Below, one piece after another: positions 28,706-37,425 of a stretch of 64,000 nt of DNA. The notes beneath the pieces were generated by a model. It was given only the letters and a program-made list of their open reading frames with translations. It did not search any database and was not told the DNA's origin. Made by a program: the position numbers and the translations under genes. Each line of letters begins with the position of its first letter. Positions within the stretch are counted from its first letter, which is position 1. The DNA is from Streptomyces sp. BHT-5-2 (lineage in GTDB: Bacteria > Actinomycetota > Actinomycetes > Streptomycetales > Streptomycetaceae): contig NZ_CP081496.1 of assembly GCF_019774615.1 (NCBI RefSeq), positions 5,084,001 to 5,148,000 on the forward strand, given 5' to 3'.

Positions 28706-29024
28706 GGCGGGCGGTTCCCTTCGGGCCGGGCGGCGGATCGCTCGCAGTATGGCGGGTGGCCGAAAGTGTGCGCTCGGCGCCCCACTTCCCCCGGCCGCCT
28801 CCCCGCCGCGCAATCCGCACCGCCACCACTGATACCCGGACGTACCTCTCGGACGTACCTCTCGGGCATACCTCCCGGACGTACTTCCCGCCCGCACGCC
28901 CCGCCGCACCACCCTCGCCGCGCCGCCGGGAACCGCACCGTCGGGAACGCCCCCGGGCCCCCGCGGTACGCCACCACGGAGGCCCGGATCGTCCAGCGCG
29001 GACGCCGGGAAGGGTCGGGAAGGA

Positions 29025-29222
29025 TCAGGAGGCGTCGTCGCGTCCCTTGAGCGAGTCCTTCATGCCGCGGGCGCGATCCTCGGCGTCCCGCAGGGCGCGC
29101 TTGGCCTTGCCCTTGGCCTGGTCGGTGCGGCCCTCGGCGGTCATCCGCTTGTCGCCGCTCGCCTTGCCGGCCATCTCCTTGGCCTTGCCCTTCATCTTGT
29201 CCATGGCGCCCTTGTCAGGCAT
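29025..29222 (-). CDS. CsbD-family small stress protein
   Basis: A 65-residue highly charged protein, KxKGKAKE-rich (MDKMKGKAKEMAGKASGDKR, then AEGRTDQAKGKAKRA), which is the CsbD signature. The start is ATG 29222, with GAAGGAG six bases upstream. CsbD proteins are induced in general stress in many bacteria; their biochemical role is unknown. It is a single-gene unit with the decayed SDR sequence immediately upstream. Confidence 0.9.
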   Translation of the reverse strand: MPDKGAMDKMKGKAKEMAGKASGDKRMTAEGRTDQAKGKAKRALRDAEDRARGMKDSLKGRDDAS

Positions 29223-29339
29223 GACGAACTCCTTCGTTCGACAGGGAGGTTGCGGAGCCCCGGCAGAGTGCGGGGCTCCGCCACCACGCTGCCGCAGCTT
29301 CCCGCCGCCCGCATCCGGAACCACGCCCGCCGACGCCGC

Positions 29340-29552
29340 CCGGTGCGCGGTCCAACCCCCGTCCATTGCCAGGGAGGTGTCGGTCATGGGTGTCGGTCAT
29401 GAACGAAGCCTGCGGCGGGCAGAGGTACGCCACCGCCTCGGCGACCTCCTCGGGCTCGATGAACCGTTGTCCGGGTCCACCGCCCGCACGGCGGCACCGG
29501 CGGCGGCCAGCCGGTGCGCGCGGGCCCGTCCGATGCCTCCCCCACTGCCTGA
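29340..29552 (-). pseudogene. Short-chain dehydrogenase (SDR) remnant with internal deletion and frameshift
   Basis: Read leftward, an SDR-like nucleotide-binding start (GGGIGRARAHRLAAAGAAV) runs without the catalytic middle straight into an SDR C-terminus (FIEPEEVAEAVAYLCPPQAS, then MTDT). A 13-bp tandem duplication (GGTGTCGGTCAT at 29376 and 29389 on the plus strand) then shifts the frame; the expected ending SLAMDGGWTAH is found in the next frame. The Ser-Tyr-Lys catalytic region is absent. So an SDR gene lost about 180 codons and later frameshifted. The flanks 29223-29339 and 29553-29807 show no other gene. Confidence 0.75.
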
Positions 29553-29807
29553 ACGGCGCGGGAGGTACCCCCGCGCGACGCCCATGACCAGGCGGTCCGG
29601 CCGCGCAGGTCGAGTGCCACCGGGCCGGGACGCCGGCCGCGCCGCGGCAGGGCCCCGCCGGGCACCGCCCGGCACCCGCTCGGGGCCCGCTCGGGGCCCC
29701 GCCCCGTTCACCCGAACGGCCGTCCCGGATCGCCCCGCACCCCGTCGGCCTCCTAGCGTCGAACGACGCAGCTCCGACTGCGCACCGCCGCCCCCAAGGA
29801 GGCCGAC

Positions 29808-30299
29808 ATGCGGAGGCTCATCGCCGTGCCGACTGTGCTGCTCGCCCTGGCCGCCGCGGGCTGCGGAACCGGCGAGGACCGCGAGGAGACGCCGGCCACC
29901 GCGTCCGCGCCCGACCCGGGCGGGGCCCCCGAGCCGCAGGGCTCCCCCACCATCCCGGGCCAGCCGGTGAGCTGCGGCGCCATCGCCGACGCGCTGGGCA
30001 AGGCGCACGGCGTCGCCCTCTACGCGGACCCCGGCGCCGGCGGCACGGTGGGCTGCGCCGAGGCCCGCGCGGTGATGAAGGAGTTCTTCCTGCGGGCGCC
30101 GCCCCAGTCGGCCGGGCACCCGAGTTCGCTGGCCGTGAAGGGCTGGACCTGCCAGTACGACGGCGGCCCCACCGGCACCTGGGTCACCGAGTGCCGGCAG
30201 GACGAGCGCGCCATGCACACCGAGGACCCGGGCCAGGATCCCGGTTCGCCCGACGACCCCTCGCTCCCCATGGACGAACCGTCGACCACCGAGCTCTAG
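29808..30299 (+). CDS. Putative secreted lipoprotein
   Basis: A 163-residue protein with a lipoprotein signal: RRLIAVPTVLLALAAAGCG, lipobox LAAAGC, lipidation at cysteine 19. A Pro/Ala-rich linker (to about residue 50) leads to a small domain with cysteines in VSCGAIADAL, VGCAEARAVMKEFF, WTCQYDG and TECRQDE, which probably form two disulfides outside the cell. Its acidic tail is Pro/Asp-rich. No known family recognised. It converges on a Nudix gene; the two stop codons share one CTAG. Confidence 0.8.
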   Translation: MRRLIAVPTVLLALAAAGCGTGEDREETPATASAPDPGGAPEPQGSPTIPGQPVSCGAIADALGKAHGVALYADPGAGGTVGCAEARAVMKEFFLRAPPQSAGHPSSLAVKGWTCQYDGGPTGTWVTECRQDERAMHTEDPGQDPGSPDDPSLPMDEPSTTEL

Positions 30300-30817
30300 G
30301 CTTCGGCAGACCGACCGTCCCGTCCCTGGCCGGCCTCCTCCGGCACCGCCATCTCCCGGAACCACGTCGGCCCGCCCGCCAGCGCCCGCTCGATCCGGGT
30401 GCGCGCGTAGTCGTCCAGCTCCGGCAGGGCGTCCACGGAGAACCAGCCGACCTCCAGCGACTCGTCGTCGTTGACCCTCGCCTCGCCGCCGACCGCCCGG
30501 CAGCGCAGCGTCACGTCCAGGAACTGGCACTCGTCGCCGTTGGGGTACCGCACCGGCGGCATGGCCTCGACCAGGACCACCCCCTCGGGGACGACCCGCA
30601 CCGCGGTCTCCTCGTACACCTCGCGGACCGCGGTCTCGGCGGGCTGCTCACCGGGCTCCGGGATGCCGCCGATCACCGACCAGCCACCGGTGTCGACCCG
30701 CCGGCCCAGCAGCACCCGGCCGGCGTCGTCGAGGACCACCGCGGTCACCCCGGGCAGCCACAGCAGCTTGGTGCCGATGTCGGCCCGGAGGTCGCGGATG
30801 AAATCGGGGGTGGCCAT
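30296..30817 (-). CDS. Nudix hydrolase
   Basis: A 173-residue Nudix protein with the box GGIPEPGEQPAETAVREVYEETAV (about residues 49-72), preceded by VTAVVLDDAGRVLLGRRVDTGGWSV. The N-terminus TPDFIRDLRADIGTKLLWLPG is typical of actinobacterial Nudix enzymes related to ADP-ribose pyrophosphatase/MutT. The start is ATG 30817. It stands alone between convergent and same-strand genes. The substrate is not predictable from sequence. Confidence 0.9.
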   Translation of the reverse strand: MATPDFIRDLRADIGTKLLWLPGVTAVVLDDAGRVLLGRRVDTGGWSVIGGIPEPGEQPAETAVREVYEETAVRVVPEGVVLVEAMPPVRYPNGDECQFLDVTLRCRAVGGEARVNDDESLEVGWFSVDALPELDDYARTRIERALAGGPTWFREMAVPEEAGQGRDGRSAEA

Positions 30818-30870
30818 GCCCCGACCCTACGGGACGATCACCGGCCCTGAGCGGACGCGGTCCGCCGGTC

Positions 30871-31485
30871 CTAGGCCGTCGACGCAGAGCGGCGCAGCCG
30901 GAGTCGCTCGCGGATGCAGCGCACCGCGCCCTCGGCGTCGTCGACGGTGACGGTGAACGTCCGCCCGTCGCCGAGTCGGAGCACCATCGCCTCACCGCGG
31001 CGGACGATCACGGCCGTGCCCTGATCGGGCCGCCAGCGGTACCCCCAGCCGCCCCAGTGGCGCGGGGTGACCCGGGGTGCGAAGTCCGCGTCGACGACGC
31101 TGTCCAGCGGGATCCGGCGGCGCGGCAGGCCCATGTGTCCGCACCGCACCTCCAGGGTGTCCGCGTCGACCCGGACCGCGACATGGACGAAGGCGAGCGT
31201 GCCGAAGAGCACCAGCAGGCCGGCGGCGACACAGCCGACCACGGCCATCACCAGGGGCGCCGGCGCGGAGGTCCAGGTGCTGTTCACGGCGAGTTCGACG
31301 CCCAGCGCCAGACAGGCGGCACCGACGGCGGCCAGCAGCCACTGGAAGCGGTTGGACGCCCGGCCGTGCCAGACCTCGGGAATCTCCGCACGCGCGCCGC
31401 CGGCCGGTCGGCCACCGGCCGGGGCACCGTCCGTGCTTCCGCGCTCACCGGGGGCGGCGGCCCCCTCCTGGGGGTGGTCCCTCAT
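30871..31485 (-). CDS. Membrane protein with PH-like (bPH) domain
   Basis: A 204-residue protein. After a low-complexity N-terminal 40 residues and PEVWHGRASNRFQWLLA come two membrane helices (about 50-70 and 78-100) and then a soluble domain whose text IPLDSVVDADFAPRVTPRHWGGWGYRW is typical of DUF3093/bPH-like proteins of actinobacteria. The start is ATG 31485. Function unknown; many such proteins are small membrane proteins of the cell envelope. The gene is downstream of the racemase on the same strand (67 bp). Confidence 0.75.
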   Translation of the reverse strand: MRDHPQEGAAAPGERGSTDGAPAGGRPAGGARAEIPEVWHGRASNRFQWLLAAVGAACLALGVELAVNSTWTSAPAPLVMAVVGCVAAGLLVLFGTLAFVHVAVRVDADTLEVRCGHMGLPRRRIPLDSVVDADFAPRVTPRHWGGWGYRWRPDQGTAVIVRRGEAMVLRLGDGRTFTVTVDDAEGAVRCIRERLRLRRSASTA

Positions 31486-31552
31486 GAGACGCAGCGTACG
31501 CGCCTTCGCATCCGGGAGCCCGGCCGCTGCGTCCGTGTGGCAGGGCGGTGCG

Positions 31553-32350
31553 TCAGGCGGTGCGCGGCGCGGCCTGGACGGCGCCGGCGAGCAGTCGGCC
31601 CTCCGCGTAGGCCAGGACCACCTCGGGGAGCGGGCTCGGACGGCCGCTGAGGAGGACGTCGAGGGTGCCGGTGGGGGCGGCCGCGGGGGCCGGCTCGGCG
31701 CCGATCCGGCGGAGTGCCTGGGCGGCGACCGCGTCGGCGGAACCGTGCAGGACCAACGACGGGCCGCCGGGCTGCTGGAGGGCGGCGCGGATGCGTTCGG
31801 CGACCAGCTCGTAGTGGGTGCAGCCGAGGACGACGGACCGGATGTCGCGCGGGGTGCGCTCGGCGGCGGCGGCCACCGCGGCGTCGATCGCGTCCTCGTC
31901 GGCCTGCTCGACGGCGTCGGCGAGGCCCGGGCAGGGCACACCTGCGACCTCGACGCCCTGCGCGAAGCGGGCGATCAGGTCCTGCTGGTAGGGGCTGCCG
32001 GTGGTGGCGGGGGTGGCCCAGATGGCGACCGGCCCGCCGCCGGCCGCGGCGGGCTTGATCGCCGGGACGGTGCCGATGACGGGGATGGCCGGCTCCAGCT
32101 CGGCGCGGAGCGCGGGCAGCGCGTGCACGGAGGCGGTGTTGCAGGCGACGATCAGCGCGTCCGGGCGGTGCGCGGCCGCGGCCCGGGCGACGGCCAGGGC
32201 GTGCGCGGTGACGTCGTCGGGGGTGCGCGGTCCCCACGGCAGGCCGTCGGGGTCGGTGGAGAGGACCAGATCCGCGTCCGGCCGCAGACGCCGCACGGCG
32301 GCGGCCGCCGGGAGCAGGCCGGTTCCGGAGTCCATCAGCGCGATCTTCAC
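31553..32350 (-). CDS. Aspartate/glutamate racemase family protein (MurI-like)
   Basis: A 265-residue protein with both catalytic cysteine motifs of glutamate racemase, LIVACNTASVHALPAL (about residue 70) and SVVLGCTHYELVAERI (about 180), plus the N-terminal ALMDSGTGLLPAAAAVRRLRP. It would interconvert L- and D-glutamate for peptidoglycan or for a specialised product. The N-terminal motif is DSGTGL rather than the usual DSGVGG, so this may be a paralogue rather than the housekeeping MurI. The start is ATG 32350. Confidence 0.85.
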   Translation of the reverse strand: MKIALMDSGTGLLPAAAAVRRLRPDADLVLSTDPDGLPWGPRTPDDVTAHALAVARAAAAHRPDALIVACNTASVHALPALRAELEPAIPVIGTVPAIKPAAAGGGPVAIWATPATTGSPYQQDLIARFAQGVEVAGVPCPGLADAVEQADEDAIDAAVAAAAERTPRDIRSVVLGCTHYELVAERIRAALQQPGGPSLVLHGSADAVAAQALRRIGAEPAPAAAPTGTLDVLLSGRPSPLPEVVLAYAEGRLLAGAVQAAPRTA

Positions 32351-32489
32351 CCGGACACTTTACTCAACGGTCCGTCCCACTTGTCATACCGGCTGGTCAT
32401 CCGGGCCGGGAGGGACCGGAAGGGGGCGGGGGCCGCGCGTCCGTGTCGGGCACCGGTCCGTGGCGGCCCCGGTGGGGCACACTGCGGCC

Positions 32490-33647
32490 GTGGACGCGAT
32501 GGAGTGGATCGCCGCGGTGTCCCTGGTGGCCTGGTTGTGGCTGCTGCTGGGGCAGGGCTTCTTCTGGCGGACCGACGTCCGGCTGCCGGCCCGCCGGGAT
32601 CCGGACCGCTGGCCGTCGGTGGCGGTGGTGGTGCCGGCGCGGGACGAGGCGGCGGTGCTGCCGGCGAGCCTGCCGACGCTGCTGGCGCAGAAGTACCCGG
32701 GCCGGGTCGCGGTCTTCCTGATCGACGACGGGAGCACGGACGGGACCGGCGCGCTCGCCCGCGAGCTGGCGGCCGGCGGGGGCGGGCTGCCGCTGACCGT
32801 CGCCTCGCCCGGCGAACCGGAGCCGGGCTGGACGGGGAAGCTGTGGGCGGTCCGGCACGGCATCGCGCTGGCGCGGGAGCGCACCGCCCCGGAATACCTC
32901 CTGCTGACCGACGCCGACATCGCCCACGAGCCGGACAGCCTGCGGGAGTTGGTGGCCGCGGCCCGGTCCCACGAGCTGGACCTGGTGTCGCAGATGGCCC
33001 GGCTGCGGGTGGCGACCCGCTGGGAACGGCTGATCGTGCCGGCCTTCGTGTACTTCTTCGGCCAGCTCTACCCGTTCCGGTGGGTCAACCGGTCGGGCGC
33101 CCGGACCGCGGCGGCGGCCGGCGGCTGCGTCCTGCTGCGGCGGGAGGCGGCGGAGCGGGCCGGCGTCCCGGAGTCGATCCGGCACGCGGTGATCGACGAC
33201 GTGTCGCTGGCGCGGGCGGTGCAGCGCTCCGGCGGACGCGTCTGGCTGGGGCTGGCGGACCGGGTGCGCAGCGTTCGCCCCTACCCGCGGCTGGCGGAAC
33301 TGTGGCGGATGGTCTCCCGCAGCGCCTACGCCCAACTCCGCCACCGGCCGCTGCTCCTGCTGGGCACGGTCCTCGGGCTGACGCTGGTCTACCTGGTGCC
33401 GCCGGCCGCCCTCCTGGCCGGACTCGCGGCCGACGACCCGGTGGCCGCGGGGCTGGGCGGCGCGGCCTGGGCGGTGATGTGCGGGACGTATCTGCCGATG
33501 CTGCGCCACTACCGGCAGCCGCTCTGGACGGCGCCACTGCTCCCGTTCACCGCGCTGCTCTACCTGCTGATGACCGTGGACTCGGCCGTGCAGCACCACC
33601 GGGGCCGCGGCGCCGCGTGGAAGGGCCGCACCTACGGGGCACCCTGA
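32490..33647 (+). CDS. hpnB: HpnB-like family 2 glycosyltransferase
   Basis: A 385-residue membrane-anchored GT2 enzyme. The N-terminal helix AVSLVAWLWLLLGQGFFWR followed by PSVAVVVPARDEAAVLPASL is the HpnB opening. The metal site YLLLTDADIAHEPDSL and the C-terminal acceptor motif (VIDDVSLARAVQRSGGRVWLG-like) are intact, then three C-terminal helices. HpnB proteins are associated with hopanoid clusters, though the reaction is unproven. No hopanoid gene is adjacent here. The start is GTG 32490; ATG 32499 is an alternative. Confidence 0.83.
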   Translation: MDAMEWIAAVSLVAWLWLLLGQGFFWRTDVRLPARRDPDRWPSVAVVVPARDEAAVLPASLPTLLAQKYPGRVAVFLIDDGSTDGTGALARELAAGGGGLPLTVASPGEPEPGWTGKLWAVRHGIALARERTAPEYLLLTDADIAHEPDSLRELVAAARSHELDLVSQMARLRVATRWERLIVPAFVYFFGQLYPFRWVNRSGARTAAAAGGCVLLRREAAERAGVPESIRHAVIDDVSLARAVQRSGGRVWLGLADRVRSVRPYPRLAELWRMVSRSAYAQLRHRPLLLLGTVLGLTLVYLVPPAALLAGLAADDPVAAGLGGAAWAVMCGTYLPMLRHYRQPLWTAPLLPFTALLYLLMTVDSAVQHHRGRGAAWKGRTYGAP

Positions 33648-33689
33648 GCGGGCCCCTGCCGGCCGGGAACCACGTAAGGCTCCGGCCGC

Positions 33690-33930
33690 AGGCGTGGCCC
33701 GCATCACGCCGGAGGCCCCACCCCGCTTCGTCAACGAGACGGCCGCGACGTCCTTCGTGAGGGTGAGTTTCGTCGGGGGAACCAGAGTGGGCGCGGGGGC
33801 CGGCGCGGTCCGGCCGGGCGGGGGCGGAATTGACGCCACCGGTTGACCGGTCGGCAACGGCGCCACGGCAGACCGCGGGACGGGCACCGGCTCCACGCGG
33901 ACCGTCGGCGCCGAACCGGGACGTCGCCTC
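33690..33930 (-). pseudogene. TerD-family fragment in an intergenic region
   Basis: In the 563-bp gap 33648-34210 one minus-strand frame reads a Pro/Ala-rich linker and then LTLTKDVAAVSLTKRGGASG-VMR, which resembles the start of a TerD/stress-protein domain (KLTLTK...VSLTKxGGxxGxM). The similarity stops at VMR and the following residues are random Arg/Ala/Pro, so the domain is truncated. This is a tentative remnant. The other part of the gap, 33931-34210, holds the upstream region of the next gene, with an AT-richer stretch at 34071-34200. Confidence 0.4.
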
Positions 33931-34210
33931 CCATGAGCAGCGACATCGCGGCACCTTCCCGTCGTCATGGAGCCCTCGTGGAGCCCTCGCGCCCCGTCAG
34001 CCGTGGCCGTCACCAACCCACTTGGCCGGGAACACCCCGAAGCCCCCTGTTCATCTGCGGGAAGGGAGGTCTTTACACGATCCCTACGGGCGATCGCGAC
34101 CGATTTTCACAAGTTCGCTCACATTGCGGACCCGGAGCCTCTCCGAACCCGTAAAACAACCTGCTTGTCAGGCTCCCCAATCGACACATCGTGGGCTTAA
34201 CTTATGAGGC

Positions 34211-34666
34211 ATGACCTCCCCCCGCTCCACTTACAGCGGCGGCTACTACGCATCGCCCTCTTTCCCCGACACCCCCATCTACGACAGCCTCGTCGCAGAG
34301 CGGGGTACTCCGCAGATCGCCCCGATCCGGGTGAACCCCTCCCCCTGGGAGACCGGTTCCTCGCTGCCGGCCCTGCCCTCCGCACTGCCTGCGCTGCCCG
34401 CGGCGCCGTCCGCGCCCGCGCAGGGCCACGGGTATCCGGGCGCCGTGCCGCAGCCGGCCGCCCCGCTACAGCACACCCCGGCGCCGTACATCCCGCAGCA
34501 GGCGGGCCACCGCGGCTACCAGCCCCCGCAACAGCACCAGCGCCCGGCACCGGGCATGGGCACGGGGTACGAGGCGATGCGTCCGGCCGGCCCGGTCGCG
34601 CCGCGGCCCGCCTCGCCGTTCGACGAGCCGGGCTACGGCCGGCAGTATCCGCCGCGGGGCTACTGA
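34211..34666 (+). CDS. Proline-rich DUF6643-like protein
   Basis: A 151-residue disordered protein conserved in streptomycetes. The N-terminus RSTYSGGYYASPSFPDTPIY followed by DSLVAERGTPQIAPIRVNP is the conserved part; the remainder is Pro/Gln/Ala-rich and ends in YGRQYPPRGY. No signal peptide or membrane segment is present. The start is ATG 34211, with GAGG only a few bases upstream. Function unknown. The low-complexity tail suggests interactions or phase behaviour, but this is speculation. Confidence 0.75.
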   Translation: MTSPRSTYSGGYYASPSFPDTPIYDSLVAERGTPQIAPIRVNPSPWETGSSLPALPSALPALPAAPSAPAQGHGYPGAVPQPAAPLQHTPAPYIPQQAGHRGYQPPQQHQRPAPGMGTGYEAMRPAGPVAPRPASPFDEPGYGRQYPPRGY

Positions 34667-34712
34667 AGCGGCCGCTCGACCGGATGTGCGAAGCGGCTGG
34701 CAGGATGAGCCC

Positions 34713-35537
34713 ATGTCCAGGCCACAGGTCCAGTCGCTGCACATCTATCCGGTCAAGGCCCTGGCGGGGTCCGATCCCGGCGAGGCGGTCGTCGAGCCGT
34801 GGGGGCTCGCCGGGGACCGGCGGTGGCTGGTCGACGACGGTGCGGGGCGCCAGATCACCCAACGGCAACAGCGGAGGCTGGCGTTGGCCCGCGCCGAGGG
34901 GCTTCCGGGTGGCGCCCTGCGGCTGACCGCGCCCGGGATGCCGCCGCTGGTCGTCGAGGTGCCCGAGCCGCTGGGCACGGTCCCGGTACGGGTCTTCGAC
35001 GTCATCGTCGAGGCGGTGCCCGCGGGCCCCGAGGCGGCCGCCTGGTGCCGGGGCTTCCTGGGCGTCGAGTGCCGGCTGCTGCACATGGACGCCCCGGAGA
35101 AGCGGCGCCCCGTGGACCCCCGCTACGGCAATCCCGGCGACACCGTCAGCTTCGCCGACGGCTATCCGCTGCTGCTGACCACCGCCGGGTCGCTCGACGC
35201 CCTCAACTCCCTCGTCGCGCTGGGCGACCACGCCGGCGAGGGGCCCCTCCCGATGAGCCGTTTCCGGCCCAATGTGGTGATCGCCGGTACGGCACCCTGG
35301 GCCGAGGACGACTGGCGGCGGGTGCGGATCGGCGAGGTGGAGTTCCAGGTGGCCAAGCCCAGCGGGCGCTGCGTGGTGACCACCATCGACCAGCGCACCG
35401 CCGAGCGCGGCAAGGAGCCGCTGCGGGCCCTCGCCCGCCATCGCCGCTTCGGCGACCAACTGGTGTTCGGCCAGAATCTGATCCCCCGGGGCGCGGGCAC
35501 GCTCCGCGTCGGCGACCCGTTCGAGATACTCGGCTGA
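34713..35537 (+). CDS. MOSC-domain protein (YcbX/mARC-like)
   Basis: A 274-residue protein with an N-terminal MOSC beta-barrel (LHIYPVKALAGSDPGEAVVE and GLAGDRRWLVDD) and a C-terminal MOSC core (MSRFRPNVVIAGTAPWAEDD, CVVTTIDQRTAERGKEPLR). The conserved cysteine in SGRCVVTTID is the expected molybdenum ligand. Proteins of this build bind molybdenum cofactor and reduce N-hydroxylated compounds with a separate electron donor. No ferredoxin domain is fused. The start is ATG 34713. Neighbours give no further clue. Confidence 0.9.
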   Translation: MSRPQVQSLHIYPVKALAGSDPGEAVVEPWGLAGDRRWLVDDGAGRQITQRQQRRLALARAEGLPGGALRLTAPGMPPLVVEVPEPLGTVPVRVFDVIVEAVPAGPEAAAWCRGFLGVECRLLHMDAPEKRRPVDPRYGNPGDTVSFADGYPLLLTTAGSLDALNSLVALGDHAGEGPLPMSRFRPNVVIAGTAPWAEDDWRRVRIGEVEFQVAKPSGRCVVTTIDQRTAERGKEPLRALARHRRFGDQLVFGQNLIPRGAGTLRVGDPFEILG

Positions 35538-35647
35538 CGGCCGCACGCGGTCGCCGTCGCCCTCATTGCGGGCCGGTCGGCGGCTGCCTACAGTGAGCGC
35601 TCAGCGCCGCCGACGGGACCGGCCGCGGGGGGAGACAGAGAGCTGCT

Positions 35648-36307
35648 GTGCCGATGCCTGCCAGGGATGCCGTGAGCGGCCACTTCGTCCCGGTCCAGCG
35701 CCGGGACCGCGCCTTTGCGGGCCACGGCGACGACGAGGTCCGCGAGGAGGCCGTGACGGCCTTCGTCCGGCTCGGTCCGGCCCGCGGCGAGCAGGTCATG
35801 GTGCTGCCGTGCCCGGAGGTGCCGGAAGGACCGGAGGAAGAGGTGCCGGCCCGGGTCGGCTTCCCCGGCCGCAGCACGGCCCGCGCCCGCGAGCGCGGCC
35901 AGCTGCTGGTCACCAGCGTGCGGGAACTCATCGGGCCGGACGTCGAGTTCACCGCCGTCCGGCAGCTGAGGCCGCCGCGCGCGGCCACCGACCGGGCGAC
36001 GGCCGAGGGGTGCACCGGGCTGCGGGCGCTCATCGACGTGGGCTGGGTGGCCGCGCCCAGCACCGACCGCTCGCTGCGGATCGCGCCGGCCCGGACGGCG
36101 AAGGCCCACCGGCTCACCGTGGACCTGACGCGGCTGCGTTTCCTGCCGGTGGGCTGCGCGGTGGGTCTGCTCACCCTGCCCCGGGGCGCCACGGGACACG
36201 ATCTGATCGAAGTGCGCTGCGACCGCGGGCAGCACCGGATGCTGCGGCGACCGGGCGCCGAGGCGGTGCCGCGGCTGGCGCCGAGGGAGGTGGTACGGCC
36301 GTGCTGA
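35648..36307 (+). CDS. MEDS/STAS-like signalling protein
   Basis: A 219-residue protein. The first part (AVTAFVRLGPARGEQVMVLPC) resembles a MEDS (DcmR-type sensory) domain, and the C-terminal part (KAHRLTVDLTRLRFLPVGCA) reads like a divergent STAS domain. Its stop codon overlaps the start of an anti-sigma-like ATPase gene, so the two are translationally coupled and probably form a sensor/anti-sigma pair. The normal STAS phospho-serine cannot be identified. The start is GTG 35648 or ATG 35654. Confidence 0.65.
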   Translation: MPMPARDAVSGHFVPVQRRDRAFAGHGDDEVREEAVTAFVRLGPARGEQVMVLPCPEVPEGPEEEVPARVGFPGRSTARARERGQLLVTSVRELIGPDVEFTAVRQLRPPRAATDRATAEGCTGLRALIDVGWVAAPSTDRSLRIAPARTAKAHRLTVDLTRLRFLPVGCAVGLLTLPRGATGHDLIEVRCDRGQHRMLRRPGAEAVPRLAPREVVRPC

Positions 36308-36759
36308 ATCCGGAAACGGCCGGTCACGGTCGGGCGAAGGAGCCGGCGGAGGAGGCCGGGCGCCGGCTGCTGCAGCGGCGCTTCACCGCGCGGCTGCTGC
36401 CGCAGCTGCGGCTGCTGGTCGAGGAGTGCGCCGCCCGCGAGGGGCTGAACGAGCCGCGGCGCGGGGAGTTCGTGCTCGCGGTGGACGAGATCGCCGGGAA
36501 CGCCGTGGAGCACGCCGGCGGCGCGGGGCGGCTGGTGCTGCGGCGGGTGGGGGACGAGTTGGAATGCCGGATCAGCGACGCGGGCCCCGGTTTCAGCGAG
36601 ACGGTGATCCCGGAACTGCTGCCGGGCCTGGACGGTGCGCCCAAGGGGCGGGGGCTGTGGCTGGCGCGACTGGTGGCGGACCGGTTCGCGGTCGGCCCCG
36701 GCACCGGCACGGCGGGCGAGCGGGGCGCGGTGGTCACGGTGGCGGTCCGGCTGCGCTGA
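36301..36759 (+). CDS. RsbW-type ATP-binding protein (anti-sigma kinase family)
   Basis: A 152-residue GHKL ATPase domain. The N box reads VDEIAGNAVEHAGG and the G1 box SDAGPGF, then PKGRGLWLARLVADRF (G2) completes the nucleotide pocket. Such streptomycete proteins bind sigma factors or phosphorylate STAS antagonists. The start is GTG 36301, overlapping the MEDS/STAS stop codon by seven bases, a strong sign of coupled synthesis. The sigma target is unknown. Confidence 0.85.
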   Translation: MLNPETAGHGRAKEPAEEAGRRLLQRRFTARLLPQLRLLVEECAAREGLNEPRRGEFVLAVDEIAGNAVEHAGGAGRLVLRRVGDELECRISDAGPGFSETVIPELLPGLDGAPKGRGLWLARLVADRFAVGPGTGTAGERGAVVTVAVRLR

Positions 36760-36988
36760 CGGCAGGCCCGTCCGCAGCGGGAGCCGGCCTCGGTCGAGGG
36801 CGGGGACGGGACGGGCGGCGGGTGCGCCGAGCGGCCACCAACCGGACGCGCCAACAGGGGCGTTAGGGGCAAGTGGGCCGGGTGGGGTGTCTGGGGTGAC
36901 CGGGGCGGGAGTGTCTCCTGCCCGTCGACGGCGCCCGCGGGGCGACGTTGCGCTCTCTGCGCGGAACCGACGCACGGGAAGCCCCGTC

Positions 36989-37258
36989 ATGCGGTATCCG
37001 CGGGAGCGGGAGGGGCACGATGCGGGCGATCACGGGCATCTGGCGCTGGCGGCGGTACGGCTCCGCGAGGACACCGCGCGGACGCACGCGGCGCTGGCCG
37101 GGGTGGCCGGGGTGGCCGCCGCGACGGCGGTCGGCTGGCTCGTCGAGGGCGGCCGGCGGCTGGCCGTGCGGCGGCTGATGGCACGTCGGTTCCGCCGCTG
37201 GGGCGCGGCCTGGGCACGCGCCGGACAGGACTGGGGACGGGCCGACGCCGGGAGTTGA
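36989..37258 (+). CDS. Short membrane protein, possible Rv1733c-family C-terminal remnant
   Basis: An 89-residue frame with one hydrophobic segment (AALAGVAGVAAATAVGWLV) followed by basic text and WGAAWARAGQDWG. This order matches the C-terminal end of Rv1733c-like membrane proteins of actinobacteria, but the N-terminal two thirds are missing. It may be a truncated gene or a small independent one. The ATG at 36989 has no clear ribosome site. Low confidence that it is expressed. Confidence 0.4.
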   Translation: MRYPREREGHDAGDHGHLALAAVRLREDTARTHAALAGVAGVAAATAVGWLVEGGRRLAVRRLMARRFRRWGAAWARAGQDWGRADAGS

Positions 37259-37425
37259 GGAGCGGCTGACCAGGCTGCGGACCGTGTCAACTGCCGCCCG
37301 CCGGGCGCGCTACGGTGGTCCCTCCAGCCCCTCGGCTGGGGCCCCGCAGACCGAGAGCGGACACCCGCTTCACGCATGGCTGCCGGGCCGACATCCGCCG
37401 CACGAAGTGGGGACACGACACCGCC

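Noticed and set aside
34690..34712. Upstream start for the MOSC protein at 34686
   Set aside because: It adds nine residues without conservation. ATG 34713 fits the family start better.
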